Source of the DNA: Serratia sp. DD3
GTDB lineage: Bacteria; Pseudomonadota; Gammaproteobacteria; Enterobacterales; Enterobacteriaceae
DNA: 64,000 nucleotides
Direction of reading: 5' to 3'
Assembly (NCBI RefSeq): GCF_000496755.2
Contig: NZ_AYKS02000074.1
Location: 35,709 to 99,708, forward strand
Shown: piece by piece, positions 28,066 through 37,390 of the stretch
Layout of the letters: every line of letters starts with the position of its first letter
Numbering within the stretch: the stretch's first letter is position 1
Notes under the pieces: model-generated
What the model saw: the letters and a program-made list of their open reading frames with translations, nothing else
What the model was told of the DNA's origin: nothing
Database searches by the model: none
Translations under genes and position numbers: made by a program

Positions 28066-30315
28066 ATGGACGACTTTTCTCAATCCAGGGTCATTGCCCA
28101 CCTTCCCGAGGAAGGGCAGGGTTTATTGTTTTACGCTGTCGAAGGCACCGAATCCCTTTCCTCATCCTTCCTCTACACCATCATACTGCTGAGTCAGATA
28201 CCGATAGCAACCTCGAAAATACTTCTCGGCAAAACCATCACACTGGAAATCCCGCTTCAACACAGTAGGGAGCCGCGGTATATCAACGGGTTTATCACCC
28301 ATATCAGCCAGACCACCACGGAGCTGAAAGGCACACAGTATCAGCAATACACTCTCACCGCTGAATCCGTTTTGTGGCCAATGAAGCTGGACCGGGCATT
28401 CCGTATCTATCAGGAAAAAACCGTTCCGGAAATTGTCAAAGACGTGTGTGGGCGCTTCGGTATCACGCCAGATATTCGTTTGTCGGGCAGTTATCGTTCA
28501 TGGGGTTACTGCGTGCAGTACGGGGAATCTTCTTTTAACTTTATTTGCCGCATGCTGGAACATGAAGGGATATTCTGGTGGTTTAGCCATGAAAAGAACA
28601 GCCATACGCTGGTATTGTCGGATAGCCCATGTTCACAACCGGTTTCGGGTTATGAAACCCTTTCGTGGGTTCCTACCCCTTCAGGCAGTACCACGAAACA
28701 GGAAGGTATCCGTGACTGGACCGTCAATTGCCAGGCCACGCCGGGTATCAGCATTATTGATGATTACGATTTCCGCAAACCTTATGCACAACTGCTTCAG
28801 GCTGTACAGAATCCTGCTGCGCATCAGCCTGGCAGCATCCCTGTTTATGAATGGCCAGGACGTCTGGTGGAGAAAAATGATGCTGAACATTATGCCCATC
28901 TTCGTCAGGAACGCTGGCAGATTGAGCATGAGATGATAACGGGCACGGGAAGCGCCGGGGGGATCACCACGGGCTACACCTTTACCCTGAATGCACATCC
29001 TTCACCAGAGCAGAATAAAGCGTATTTTGTCATCTCGTCCGTATTGAGGATTCAGGAAAACGCTTATACCACGGGAGGTGAAGGTCGTTTGCAGTCCGTT
29101 ACGTTTACGGTCATTCCTGCAAGTGTGCCATTTCGACCGGCGCGTATGGCCTTATGGCCTCGTACCCAGGGTCCACAAACGGCCCGGGTGGTCGGGCCGG
29201 CGGGGGAGTCTATCTGGACTGACAAATATGGTCGCATCAAGGTTCGATTCCATTGGGACACTGATGGGCCGGGGGATGATACCGGGTCGTGCTGGATACG
29301 GGTCGCGTCGCCGTGGGCCGGACAGGGCTACGGAGGTATACAGATACCTCGGGTGAATGATGAGGTGATAGTCGACTTCATTAACGGTGATCCTGACCGC
29401 CCTGTCGTGTTGGGCAGAGTCTACAATGAGGCTAATATGCCCCCGTGGGAACTGCCTGCGGCAGCCACGCAGATGGGATTCTTCAGTCGTTCCAAGGGAG
29501 GCGGAAAGGATACCGGTAACGGCCTGCGTTTTGAGGACAAGGCCGGTGGCGAACAGGTGTGGATTAACGCCCACCGCAACATGGATACTGAGGTGAAAAA
29601 CGACGCTACCCATGCAGTCGGGAATAACCTCACTGCTACCGTCGGTGCCAACGAAAGTCACACTGTTGAGGCTGATCGTGACCACCGGGTGAAGGGGAAT
29701 GAAACGGTCACCATTAACGGTAACCGGACGGAGACCATCAAGGGTGACGAGACGGTTTCCGTAGACGGTAACCGTGCGGAAACCATCAAAGGCAACGAAA
29801 CCTTGAGCATCACAGGGACACGTACCGAAACTATTACCGGTGTTCACACCCTGACGACAAAAAGTAATCAGCTCATCACGGTCGAGGGTCAACAGACACA
29901 AACCGTGATGCAGAACCGGAAGCACACGGTCCAGGCAAACGAAACCCTGCATGTCACTGGTCAACAGAAACTCATCATTGAGAGCGACCAGACCACCAGT
30001 GTGATCGGGAAACAGTCCGTCACCGTCAACGGGAAACTTACCGAGAAATACCACGCGGGGCAGGAGACTTCAGTTATCGGTCATCAGGAAACCATCATCT
30101 CTGCAGGACGAAACCTCCATGTCACCGGAAATGATGAACGTATCACCGTGGGTAGCATGACGGATTCGGCCTCAGAAAAAATCACGTTTTCAGTGAACGG
30201 CAGCACCATTGTTATTGACGGTAGCAGTATAGAGATCCAGGCCGGAGGCTCTGTGATAAAAATTGATGCTTCTGGAGTTGCGGTTAACGGTGCAAAAATC
30301 AAACTGAATGCCTGA
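28066..30315 (+). CDS. vgrG: Type VI secretion spike protein VgrG
   Basis: 749 residues. It forms the trimeric gp27/gp5-like puncturing spike that carries effectors on the T6SS tube. The N-terminal gp27-like part (YCVQYGESSFNFICRMLEHEGIFWWF near 150) is followed by the gp5 OB-fold (PQTARVVGPAGESIWTD, then GRIKVRFHWD; WAGQGYGGIQIPRVNDEVIVDF; DPDRPVVLGRVYN). A long C-terminal beta-helix of repeats like ETIKGNETLSI spans about 540-690. No fused effector domain is visible at the C-terminus. ATG 28066 follows ACAGAGGATTTC. No other T6SS structural genes are in the window, so this is an orphan vgrG heading an effector operon. Confidence 0.95.
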   Translation: MDDFSQSRVIAHLPEEGQGLLFYAVEGTESLSSSFLYTIILLSQIPIATSKILLGKTITLEIPLQHSREPRYINGFITHISQTTTELKGTQYQQYTLTAESVLWPMKLDRAFRIYQEKTVPEIVKDVCGRFGITPDIRLSGSYRSWGYCVQYGESSFNFICRMLEHEGIFWWFSHEKNSHTLVLSDSPCSQPVSGYETLSWVPTPSGSTTKQEGIRDWTVNCQATPGISIIDDYDFRKPYAQLLQAVQNPAAHQPGSIPVYEWPGRLVEKNDAEHYAHLRQERWQIEHEMITGTGSAGGITTGYTFTLNAHPSPEQNKAYFVISSVLRIQENAYTTGGEGRLQSVTFTVIPASVPFRPARMALWPRTQGPQTARVVGPAGESIWTDKYGRIKVRFHWDTDGPGDDTGSCWIRVASPWAGQGYGGIQIPRVNDEVIVDFINGDPDRPVVLGRVYNEANMPPWELPAAATQMGFFSRSKGGGKDTGNGLRFEDKAGGEQVWINAHRNMDTEVKNDATHAVGNNLTATVGANESHTVEADRDHRVKGNETVTINGNRTETIKGDETVSVDGNRAETIKGNETLSITGTRTETITGVHTLTTKSNQLITVEGQQTQTVMQNRKHTVQANETLHVTGQQKLIIESDQTTSVIGKQSVTVNGKLTEKYHAGQETSVIGHQETIISAGRNLHVTGNDERITVGSMTDSASEKITFSVNGSTIVIDGSSIEIQAGGSVIKIDASGVAVNGAKIKLNA

Positions 30316-30331
30316 GTGCAAGGAGAGCAGA

Positions 30332-31921
30332 GTGGGCGTAACAGCAGACAATCCAGTGATGCGACAGGTTTCAGAACTTGCCGAATTGTGGCTCACTGCC
30401 ACAGATAAACGTGAAAACGGCAACCTGGTCGTGTTCAGAAGCCGTGCAGATGCAACAGATCTGACTCACGCCTTATTGGTTTTTCAGGAAGAACAGCCTG
30501 GTGCTCACGGCATCAATGACCTGTTTGCCACTTTTTCGTCACCATTCCTGACCGGGTACGATTACTGCCTCAGTCTGTACACAGAGCTGATCAGTCGGGC
30601 AAGGGCCAGCGAGCTTCCGGTTCCCCCCTGGATACCCAAACAGAAAACGACCGCTCACAGCCCGGCGCTGTTTGCTGTTTTTGCCGACTTTATCCGGCAT
30701 CATCAGGCACTTTTTGGTCGCTTTGTCCTAGTGCTCAGGCCAGAGTCTGTCAGTGATGACGCTGCCTGGCGACGCTGGCTACAACAGGCAATTTCATTGC
30801 TCCCCGACAGGCTGTTACTGGTACTTTGCGATACGCATGAGGATCTGGCTTGGCAACCCCTTATTGACAGTCACACCGCGCGGAGTCTGCTCATCACTTC
30901 CCCTGCCGACACATTCAGCTTGATGAAAGACACGTTGCATCAGCAGCCAGGGGGCGGTGACCCGGACAGCCAACGGTTTCGTTCACTGCTGTTGGACATG
31001 TTTATTTTGCTTGAACGGGGCACCGTAAAACAGGTGACAGAGCGTGCGCACCGCGCACTGTCTTTGGCGACCGAAAAACGGTGGCATGCGCAGTGTACAG
31101 TGGTCCACAACATGATTGCGGGTAGCCATCTCAAACATGGCGCTCCAAAACAGGCTATATGTGCTTACCGGGAAGCGATCACAGCGGCGGAGCTCATTCC
31201 GGAAAAAACGTTGCGCCTCACGCAATTGACTCAGGCCGAATTCAGTCTTGCCGGGGCGCATTATACCGACAGCGATTACCCCGAAGCCACGATCCAATAT
31301 GTGACGGGAGCAAGGCATGCGGAAGAGGCTGGTAACTGTTGGCTGACTATCGAAGGTTGGCGGATGGCCGGACATTGTCAACTGATGGTAAAACACATCG
31401 ACAATGCCTCTCACTATTTTGCACAGGCGATAAAACTTGCCCGGACTCTGACGGCAGATTCCCGGCAGATGACTTCGTTGCCCTTTTTGTTTCATGATCT
31501 CCTGCTCTTTCACGATAACGCTCGTGCTCAGGCATTGAGCGACAGTGCTGATACGTGGCTGAAGACAAAAAGCACCATAATTCAGGAAACAGAGAGCCTG
31601 GCAGAAAAACTGTCGTCACCTGCCAATGCCGATGAGATTGATGCTTTGGATGCGTTGCTTAATAAGAAGCTGACTGCTGCATTTGACCAGATACGCCTTG
31701 GCCGGGAGCAGCTTATCCGGCAAGGGAATGCCTCATTTCAGGAAGTGGTCATGCTGGCCCGTCAACTGCTGCATCCCTACTGGGCTGGTGTCCCTGATAT
31801 TGCACATCCGCTTGATGCTGCCCCTGGAAATTGGGAGACGTTGCCCGATTATTTACCTCCAGGCGAAGAAGAGTCCGTGAACACTTTTGTTACCCGCCAC
31901 CAAAACGCCGGAGCCATATGA
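30332..31921 (+). CDS. Unrecognised TPR-like helical protein between vgrG and rhs
   Basis: Start chosen at GTG 30332, 6 bases after AGGAG, giving 529 residues; an ATG at 30308 overlaps the vgrG stop but lacks a ribosome site. Residues ~1-200 look like a compact domain (FRSRADATDLTHALLVFQEE, RFVLVLRPESVSDD, DRLLLVLCDTHEDLAWQPL). About 215-400 consist of paired helices with TPR spacing (KQAICAYREAITAAELIPEK, YPEATIQYVTGARHAEEAGN, DNASHYFAQAIKLARTL). The C-terminal ~90 residues are helical, with ...LLHPYWAGVPDIAHPL. No signal peptide. Position between spike and effector suggests an effector adaptor or loading chaperone, but the family is not one I can name. Confidence 0.75.
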   Translation: MGVTADNPVMRQVSELAELWLTATDKRENGNLVVFRSRADATDLTHALLVFQEEQPGAHGINDLFATFSSPFLTGYDYCLSLYTELISRARASELPVPPWIPKQKTTAHSPALFAVFADFIRHHQALFGRFVLVLRPESVSDDAAWRRWLQQAISLLPDRLLLVLCDTHEDLAWQPLIDSHTARSLLITSPADTFSLMKDTLHQQPGGGDPDSQRFRSLLLDMFILLERGTVKQVTERAHRALSLATEKRWHAQCTVVHNMIAGSHLKHGAPKQAICAYREAITAAELIPEKTLRLTQLTQAEFSLAGAHYTDSDYPEATIQYVTGARHAEEAGNCWLTIEGWRMAGHCQLMVKHIDNASHYFAQAIKLARTLTADSRQMTSLPFLFHDLLLFHDNARAQALSDSADTWLKTKSTIIQETESLAEKLSSPANADEIDALDALLNKKLTAAFDQIRLGREQLIRQGNASFQEVVMLARQLLHPYWAGVPDIAHPLDAAPGNWETLPDYLPPGEEESVNTFVTRHQNAGAI

Positions 31922-32052
31922 AATCTTCATCGAAATACCTTATCGCCATTATCGCTGCGCTGGTGCTTATCCTGTGGTTTTGCTTTACCGACAGTGAAAA
32001 CACCTCAGCCGCGCGGGCGTTCATGCGCGAATTGTTAAGAGCGCTGTTCTGA
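31918..32052 (+). CDS. 44-residue single-pass membrane peptide
   Basis: ATG 31918 overlaps the stop of the preceding gene (ATGA, 31918-31921), a translational-coupling arrangement. One transmembrane helix at about 7-23 (YLIAIIAALVLILWFCF), then a short polar part (DSENTSAARAFMRELLRALF). It ends 22 bases before the rhs start. Function unknown; it could assist handling or immunity of the effector. Confidence 0.6.
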   Translation: MKSSSKYLIAIIAALVLILWFCFTDSENTSAARAFMRELLRALF

Positions 32053-32074
32053 GCAGGCGAAGGGAGACGTGCTG

Positions 32075-35000
32075 ATGGCACATGCCAGTTCACATTTTGA
32101 TCCGCAACTGGGTATTGATCTGCATTTCTATCTGACCACCCCGGTTCCCGTGCCAACGCCGCATATCGGCCTTGTCTTCGATGTCATTGATTACCTGCCG
32201 ATTATCGGTGGCAGTATTGATGTGAACGGGCGAAGACGAACTACCGCAGGTACTGGCGGAAAATGCCTGCATATCCCTGTAGCAGGAGCGTGGTTGCCTC
32301 CGCAGGGGTTCCCTATGGGGCCTATGGGGGATGATGAGCTGTTCATGGGCAGCCAGACCGTTTCTGCCGATGGTGACCCTTTTAGCCGCATCGGCGTTCC
32401 GGCCCTGAGCTGCAATGTGGTGGGGATGTTCCCGCCGTTTCGCGTACGCAAACCCTTTAAAATCAAACCCAAATCGCTGGAAATGCCCCTGACCTTTAAC
32501 ATCGCCATTCCCAATAATGTTATTGTTGGCGGCCCGTTGACCGTCAACTGGGTAGCGCTGGGGGTGAAAGCCTTTTTTAAAGGTTTTAAGCGTTTTAAAA
32601 AAAGCAATCTCTATAAAAAGGGAATGGACAAATTCAAGGCGGTCCGGAAAAAGCTGTTTAAAAACATGGATTCTGGGTTCTGGAAATGTCAGGTGTTCCG
32701 TGCCGAGCCGGTGGATATCCGTGACGGCAGCGTTTATGTGCAGCACCAGGATTTTTCCCTGCCGGGGCGATTCCCCCTGGCATGGACGCGCGTTTACCGT
32801 TCATCCGATGAAGAAGCATTGGGGGTGTGCGGGCTAGGTTGGCAGACTCCGGCAGACACCACCCTCAGTTGGCATGCTGACGAAGGCGTTGGTTTTTTCC
32901 GTTCTGCGGAGGGGCTGAGTGTGTTCGCCGAATTACCGGTTCTCCCCGGTGAAACGCAGGCGGTGCCCGTTTTCCCTGCGGGCCGTCTCTGGTATACGGA
33001 GCATCACGGCGGGACCGTTACCTGGACTGTTAGCGATGATGATGAGGTTCGTCACCACTTCACTACACCGTCCACCTTTGCGGCCTCGCGTCAGGAATAC
33101 CCCATCAGTACTCTCGGTGATGGCGCAGGCAATGGCTGGCAATTTATCCGTGATCAAGGGGAACTCGTCTGCATCCGGGAGGTCACTCACCGTGGTCCCA
33201 CTGGTCGGGAGATACATGCCGAAACCGCCCAGGGGAGGCTGCATGCCCTGGCCTTCCTTGATCCGCATGATAAACGTTATCGCCCACTGACCCAGTACGA
33301 TTACGACGACACGGGTTACCTGACGAAGGAAATCGATGCGGAAGGATGCCCGCGGCATTACCGCTACCGTCAAGGGGCTATGACCGCGCATACCGACCGG
33401 CTCGGGCTGTCGTTTTATTACGATTACGATGAGCAGGGGCGTGTTGTCCATGCCTGGGGAGACCAGGGGCTGTATGACTACCGCTTTGTCTGGCATGACC
33501 TCCTCAATGAGGTTGAGGTCACGGACTCACTGGGCCATACATCCCGTGTCCGTTTCAGCAGCGATGGCCTGCCAGTCAGCGAAACCGACCCGCAAGGCCA
33601 CATTACTACCTTCCAGTACAACGAGACTGGCCTGCCCGTTCAGGTGTCTCTCTCCTCCGGTGCCGCCTGGCGGTGGGAATATGATGATTGCGGCCAGATC
33701 ACCGCAGAGATTGCCCCTTCCGGCCACCGTGACACCTTCGTCCGTGACCCGGCAGGCCGGTTGACCCACCGGACGGACGGAGAAGGGGCGGTCTGGCAGT
33801 ATGAATATGATGGTCACGGCAATCTGCTGAAGGCAACCGACCCGACCGGTCTCGAAAAGCACTATCGTTACGATGATTACGGCCAGTTGACGGAAAGCCA
33901 CACGGCGGATCTGCCAGGTTCGCAGGCCCGTTATGATGCCTTCGGGTTTGTCCGCTCCTTCGCTTCGCCGGGCGTCACACCCCAACTGTTTGAGCATGAC
34001 GGGATGGGGAATCTTATCACTGCAACGGACAGTAACGGCGTTGTCACCCGTTCTTTCCACGATCGGAAAAACCGCCTGGTGGCACAGCAGCGCCAGGGGG
34101 GGATGGCCCTGCGTATCAGTTGGGACCGGGAAGACCAGCCAGTGCTATATCAGGACGACAGTGGCCGGGAAACCCGTCTGGAATACAGCGGCACCGGGAT
34201 GCTGTCGCGTTGCGTTACGCCAGACGGCCATGAAGTTCGCTATCACTATGACACCGAAGAGCAGCTTGTCGGGGTAAGCAACCCTGTCGGGCAACGCTGG
34301 ACGCTGGTACGTAACGCCCTCGGATTGATTGTGGAGGAACAAGATTACTGGGGGCAAAGCACCCATTACGCCTATTCCTCCGATGGTCTGCTGACCAGAC
34401 GCACCGATCCACTCGGTCAGGTGTTGCGCTATCGCTACAATCAGGATGGTGCATTGACGGAAAAACTGCCCGAAACTGGCGACATCCCCTTAACCTTGTA
34501 TCGTTATGATCGTCGAGGGCGACTGACACAATGTGACAATGCTCACCGCAAATTGTCATGGGAGTACGATGCCGCCGGGCGTGTACTGGCGGAGATTCAG
34601 GATGGTTTCCGGCTGGAGCACCGGTACAACGCCCTGGGCCAGTACCTCCAAAGGGCCAGCAGCGCCGGTCATCAGGTCAGTTGGGGCTACAACGCTCTGG
34701 GGCAACCGGTACAACTTCAGTTGAATCAGGATGAACCGGTCACGCTCGGGTGGGATGCCTGTGGCCGATTGGCCCGGCAGGGGTTGAGTGATTCGCTGGT
34801 CAAAGAGTTTCATTATGACGCTCACCACCGGTTGACGTCGCAAACGTTGATGCATGGTGAACATACCCTGTTCAATACCCAGTACCGCTGGGACAGGGAG
34901 GGTAATATAACCGAACGGCAGGACAGCCTGGACGGCTCCAGCCACTTCACGTATGACCCGATGGGGAAACTGCTGGCGGCAACACAACCTGATGGCCATG

Positions 35001-36208
35001 TTTTGCACTTTATCACCGACGCTGCAGGCAACCACATGGCGACCACCGTCAGGGCGGTCAGTGAGGCGCCCGGCGGTTGGTTCCGGGAGGGGAGACGCGG
35101 GACGACCCGTTATGTTTATGATCGGGCGGGCAACCTTCGCCAGCGCCGGAACCTGACCTTGCCAGCAAGTCGACAGGACCTGGTTTGGGATGTGGAGAAT
35201 CAGCTTATCCAGGTACACCAGCAGGATACGGTGACCCACTACGGGTACGATGGCCTGGGAAGGCGTGTCACCAAACAGGGGCCGGAAGAGAGCCAGGTAT
35301 TTTTCTGGCAGGGTAACCACCTGATAGCCGAAGCCCGGGCTGAAACCCCATTACCTGAATCAGCATCGGTGTATGACCTCCAGGCCCCGCAGCAGCGTAA
35401 ACAGCAGATAAAGCGGCTGCTGCCTGCCGTCAGGGAGTATGTTTACCTGCCGGGCAGTTATCAGCCGTTAGCGCTGATGACCGAGGAAACGGCTGACCGA
35501 GTCAGTTACTGGTATGAATGCGACCCGAACGGTGCACCGATAAGGCTGCTCGACGTGCAGGGCCGGTTGGTCTGGCATCAGCAGCACGGTGTCTGGGGAG
35601 AGCCCGGCCCACAACGCGCGAATACCGTCGAGAACCCACTGCGATTCCAGGGGCAGTATTACGATAAAGAGAGCGGTTTACATTATAACCGTTATCGGTA
35701 TTATGATCCGCAGACAGCGGCCTTTATCAGTCAGGACCCGATAGGGCTGGCGGGGGGGCTGAATCTTTATGCGTATGTACCGAATCCGTTGACGTGGATC
35801 GATCCTCTAGGGTTATCAAGTTGTGCTGTTACAAGAGCGGCGGAACATCGCAGTAATTTTGGCGGAAAACCTGGAGGAATTGGAAAAGGAAGGAATATAG
35901 CAACTTCTAATTATGATATTGATGGAGTATCAGGAGTTGCTGATGCTGTCAGTGGGAGAGGGTCTATTCCAGGGTTTGTTGATATTCCTGATCCAAGTAA
36001 CCGTTTATTCACAACAACGACTGTTTCCCATCCCCGAGATTTTGATTCAGAAGCGAAAATATTAGAGCATATTGGGAGTGAAATAACGACTGACTCTAAA
36101 GGTACTATTAATATTTTTTCTGAGTTGCCAATATGTGATTCATGTCAAGGGGTCATTAGGCAGTTTGGGGATATGTTCCCAGGTGTTAAAATAAATATTC
36201 TTCAATAG
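32075..36208 (+). CDS. PAAR-like Rhs effector with C-terminal deaminase toxin
   Basis: 1377 residues from ATG 32075 (8 bases after AGGGAG). The N-terminal ~170 residues are a PAAR-like/DUF4150 spike-tip module (GTGGKCLHIPVAGAWLPP, DELFMGSQTVSADGDPFSRI), followed by a basic helical linker. From ~215 to 1240 come dense RHS/YD repeats (YDYDDTGYLTKEID, WEYDAAGRVLAE and many more) forming the cocoon. The RHS core ends with the conserved QDPIGLAGGLNLYAYVPNPL and WIDPLGL (D1243), the autocleavage region. The last ~130 residues are an AT-rich tip with deaminase-type metal motif: E1326 in DSEAKILEHIG and C1354/C1357 in PICDSCQGVI, like the BURPS668_1122 toxin-deaminase family. Likely a nucleic-acid or nucleotide deaminase delivered by VgrG. 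Confidence 0.9.
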   Translation: MAHASSHFDPQLGIDLHFYLTTPVPVPTPHIGLVFDVIDYLPIIGGSIDVNGRRRTTAGTGGKCLHIPVAGAWLPPQGFPMGPMGDDELFMGSQTVSADGDPFSRIGVPALSCNVVGMFPPFRVRKPFKIKPKSLEMPLTFNIAIPNNVIVGGPLTVNWVALGVKAFFKGFKRFKKSNLYKKGMDKFKAVRKKLFKNMDSGFWKCQVFRAEPVDIRDGSVYVQHQDFSLPGRFPLAWTRVYRSSDEEALGVCGLGWQTPADTTLSWHADEGVGFFRSAEGLSVFAELPVLPGETQAVPVFPAGRLWYTEHHGGTVTWTVSDDDEVRHHFTTPSTFAASRQEYPISTLGDGAGNGWQFIRDQGELVCIREVTHRGPTGREIHAETAQGRLHALAFLDPHDKRYRPLTQYDYDDTGYLTKEIDAEGCPRHYRYRQGAMTAHTDRLGLSFYYDYDEQGRVVHAWGDQGLYDYRFVWHDLLNEVEVTDSLGHTSRVRFSSDGLPVSETDPQGHITTFQYNETGLPVQVSLSSGAAWRWEYDDCGQITAEIAPSGHRDTFVRDPAGRLTHRTDGEGAVWQYEYDGHGNLLKATDPTGLEKHYRYDDYGQLTESHTADLPGSQARYDAFGFVRSFASPGVTPQLFEHDGMGNLITATDSNGVVTRSFHDRKNRLVAQQRQGGMALRISWDREDQPVLYQDDSGRETRLEYSGTGMLSRCVTPDGHEVRYHYDTEEQLVGVSNPVGQRWTLVRNALGLIVEEQDYWGQSTHYAYSSDGLLTRRTDPLGQVLRYRYNQDGALTEKLPETGDIPLTLYRYDRRGRLTQCDNAHRKLSWEYDAAGRVLAEIQDGFRLEHRYNALGQYLQRASSAGHQVSWGYNALGQPVQLQLNQDEPVTLGWDACGRLARQGLSDSLVKEFHYDAHHRLTSQTLMHGEHTLFNTQYRWDREGNITERQDSLDGSSHFTYDPMGKLLAATQPDGHVLHFITDAAGNHMATTVRAVSEAPGGWFREGRRGTTRYVYDRAGNLRQRRNLTLPASRQDLVWDVENQLIQVHQQDTVTHYGYDGLGRRVTKQGPEESQVFFWQGNHLIAEARAETPLPESASVYDLQAPQQRKQQIKRLLPAVREYVYLPGSYQPLALMTEETADRVSYWYECDPNGAPIRLLDVQGRLVWHQQHGVWGEPGPQRANTVENPLRFQGQYYDKESGLHYNRYRYYDPQTAAFISQDPIGLAGGLNLYAYVPNPLTWIDPLGLSSCAVTRAAEHRSNFGGKPGGIGKGRNIATSNYDIDGVSGVADAVSGRGSIPGFVDIPDPSNRLFTTTTVSHPRDFDSEAKILEHIGSEITTDSKGTINIFSELPICDSCQGVIRQFGDMFPGVKINILQ

Positions 36209-36215
36209 GTGCGAG

Positions 36216-36656
36216 ATGAATAAAGAATTGTATGTTGAGGAAATTGATAAAATTTCAAATATAATAACTAAGAAAGGTATGCCTGTTATAGGGTGTACTG
36301 AAAAACAAGTCATGGATTTAGAGGGGGAATACGGGGTTTTACCTTGTTTTTATAAAGTTTTCTTAAAGAAAATGGGGGTTTCCGCTGGTGATTTTAAAGA
36401 GGGTACTTGGTTTTTCTTTAATGAGTTGGATGATATAAATGAAGAAACTCGTAATTTAATGAAAGATAATAATGTGCCCCATCCTTCTAATATGTTTGCA
36501 TTTTTAATGCATCAAGGCTACACATCATTATTATTTCTTGATGTGATTAATGATGATCCTGCGGTTTATTGTTACACTGAAGGAGATGATATAATTGATA
36601 TTAATATGACATTTAGTCAGTTTATGAAGGCTGAAATAAATAACTATCTTTCTTGA
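36216..36656 (+). CDS. SUKH (SMI1/KNR4) family immunity protein
   Basis: 146 residues starting 7 bases after the rhs stop. The N-terminal pattern TEKQVMDLEGEYGVLPCFYKVFLKKMGVSAG is a SMI1/KNR4 (SUKH) signature, here shown in one run of the domain near residues 25-55, and GYTSLLFLDVINDDPAVYCY near 105 is also typical. SUKH proteins are the commonest immunity partners of deaminase and nuclease tips, so this is the presumed antidote of the Rhs tip. Strongly AT-rich like the tip, indicating joint exchange. Confidence 0.85.
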   Translation: MNKELYVEEIDKISNIITKKGMPVIGCTEKQVMDLEGEYGVLPCFYKVFLKKMGVSAGDFKEGTWFFFNELDDINEETRNLMKDNNVPHPSNMFAFLMHQGYTSLLFLDVINDDPAVYCYTEGDDIIDINMTFSQFMKAEINNYLS

Positions 36657-36693
36657 GAAGTAGCCGGGGGTGCTCCGGCTATTTTATTGGTTG

Positions 36694-37014
36694 CTACGCC
36701 AGCATATTACTCTGCTGCACCCTAATCACTACCTTGCCGGTCATCATGCTGATCGCCAGCGGTTGCCCGGCAAGACTGGTCTGCGTGAGCCACTCCCCCG
36801 CCAGATATAACTCGCCGTTATCCCGTACCCAGTCCACGCCGAGATCGGGAGGAACATCCACCTCCAATAACAACCGCTCAATCTCTACCTCATCTGAAAC
36901 TAACGTTATTACCAGCCCATCCTGATATTGCTCTATTTTAAATACAGCACCCGGTATAAATCCTGCACTGGTAACATCCTCGCTATTGATAATCAGCTCA
37001 GGAATAGTAAGCAC
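36694..37014 (-). CDS. SymE-like protein
   Basis: 106 residues on the strand opposite to rhs. The C-terminal part (ELYLAGEWLTQTSLAGQPLA, then ISMMTGKVVIRV) has the SymE pattern G-x-W-L-x-x-x-x-G-x-x-x-x-x-x-G-x-x-x-I. The N-terminal part (AGFIPGAVFKIEQYQDGLVITL) looks like a second, degenerate copy of the same AbrB-like fold. SymE proteins are SOS toxins or RNA/DNA-binding proteins of type I modules and are often found near rhs loci. No antisense SymR-like RNA can be proved from sequence alone. Confidence 0.55.
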   Translation of the reverse strand: MLTIPELIINSEDVTSAGFIPGAVFKIEQYQDGLVITLVSDEVEIERLLLEVDVPPDLGVDWVRDNGELYLAGEWLTQTSLAGQPLAISMMTGKVVIRVQQSNMLA

Positions 37015-37091
37015 CCTTAAATCAGCATCTGTTTTTTAACCACTGACTGCGTAACACTACCTCTGCATTTATTTAATACAGAGGTGCCATC

Positions 37092-37390
37092 ATGAAGTCT
37101 CAACAGCGTGCCGACTATTGGCGTGAACAAATTATTCTCTGGCAGGCATCCGACCTTTCTGGTCAGATTTTTTGCCAGCAACATCAACTCACTTACCACC
37201 AGTTTGTTTATTGGCGGCAAAAATATCGTTGACACCTGAAGAGAAAATTTCACCTGGGTTTACCAAAGTCACCACCACGGCCCCCGTCAATTCTGCCGAG
37301 CTAACGATCTCGTTACCCAATGGCCTGGTGAGCACCGGGCTTAATGACCGCAATGTGACGTTATTAAGTGCTATTCTCAGGCAACTCTGA
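37092..37390 (+). pseudogene. tnpA: IS66 TnpA, frameshifted
   Basis: The frame from ATG 37092 reads MKSQQRADYWREQIILWQAS and ends at a TGA (37230-37232) after FVYWRQKYR. The remaining part continues in another frame (LTPEEKISPGFTKVTT... ISLPNGLVSTGLNDRNVTLL) to the TGA at 37388-37390, which overlaps the tnpB ATG. A single-base loss therefore inactivates it. Confidence 0.75.

Noticed and set aside
27867..28067. 66-codon frame upstream of vgrG (minus)
   Set aside because: Overlaps the vgrG start on the other strand, no recognisable content, no ribosome site.
29690..29990. Tandem DNA repeats in vgrG
   Set aside because: They are degenerate at DNA level and simply encode successive beta-helix turns of the VgrG needle.
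29152..30054. 300-codon frame on the minus strand
   Set aside because: It lies wholly antisense to the beta-helix part of vgrG, has no ribosome site, and arises from the regular Thr/Val repeat coding of the sense gene.
34556..35320. 254-codon frame on the minus strand
   Set aside because: Antisense shadow of the RHS repeat region, without family signatures.
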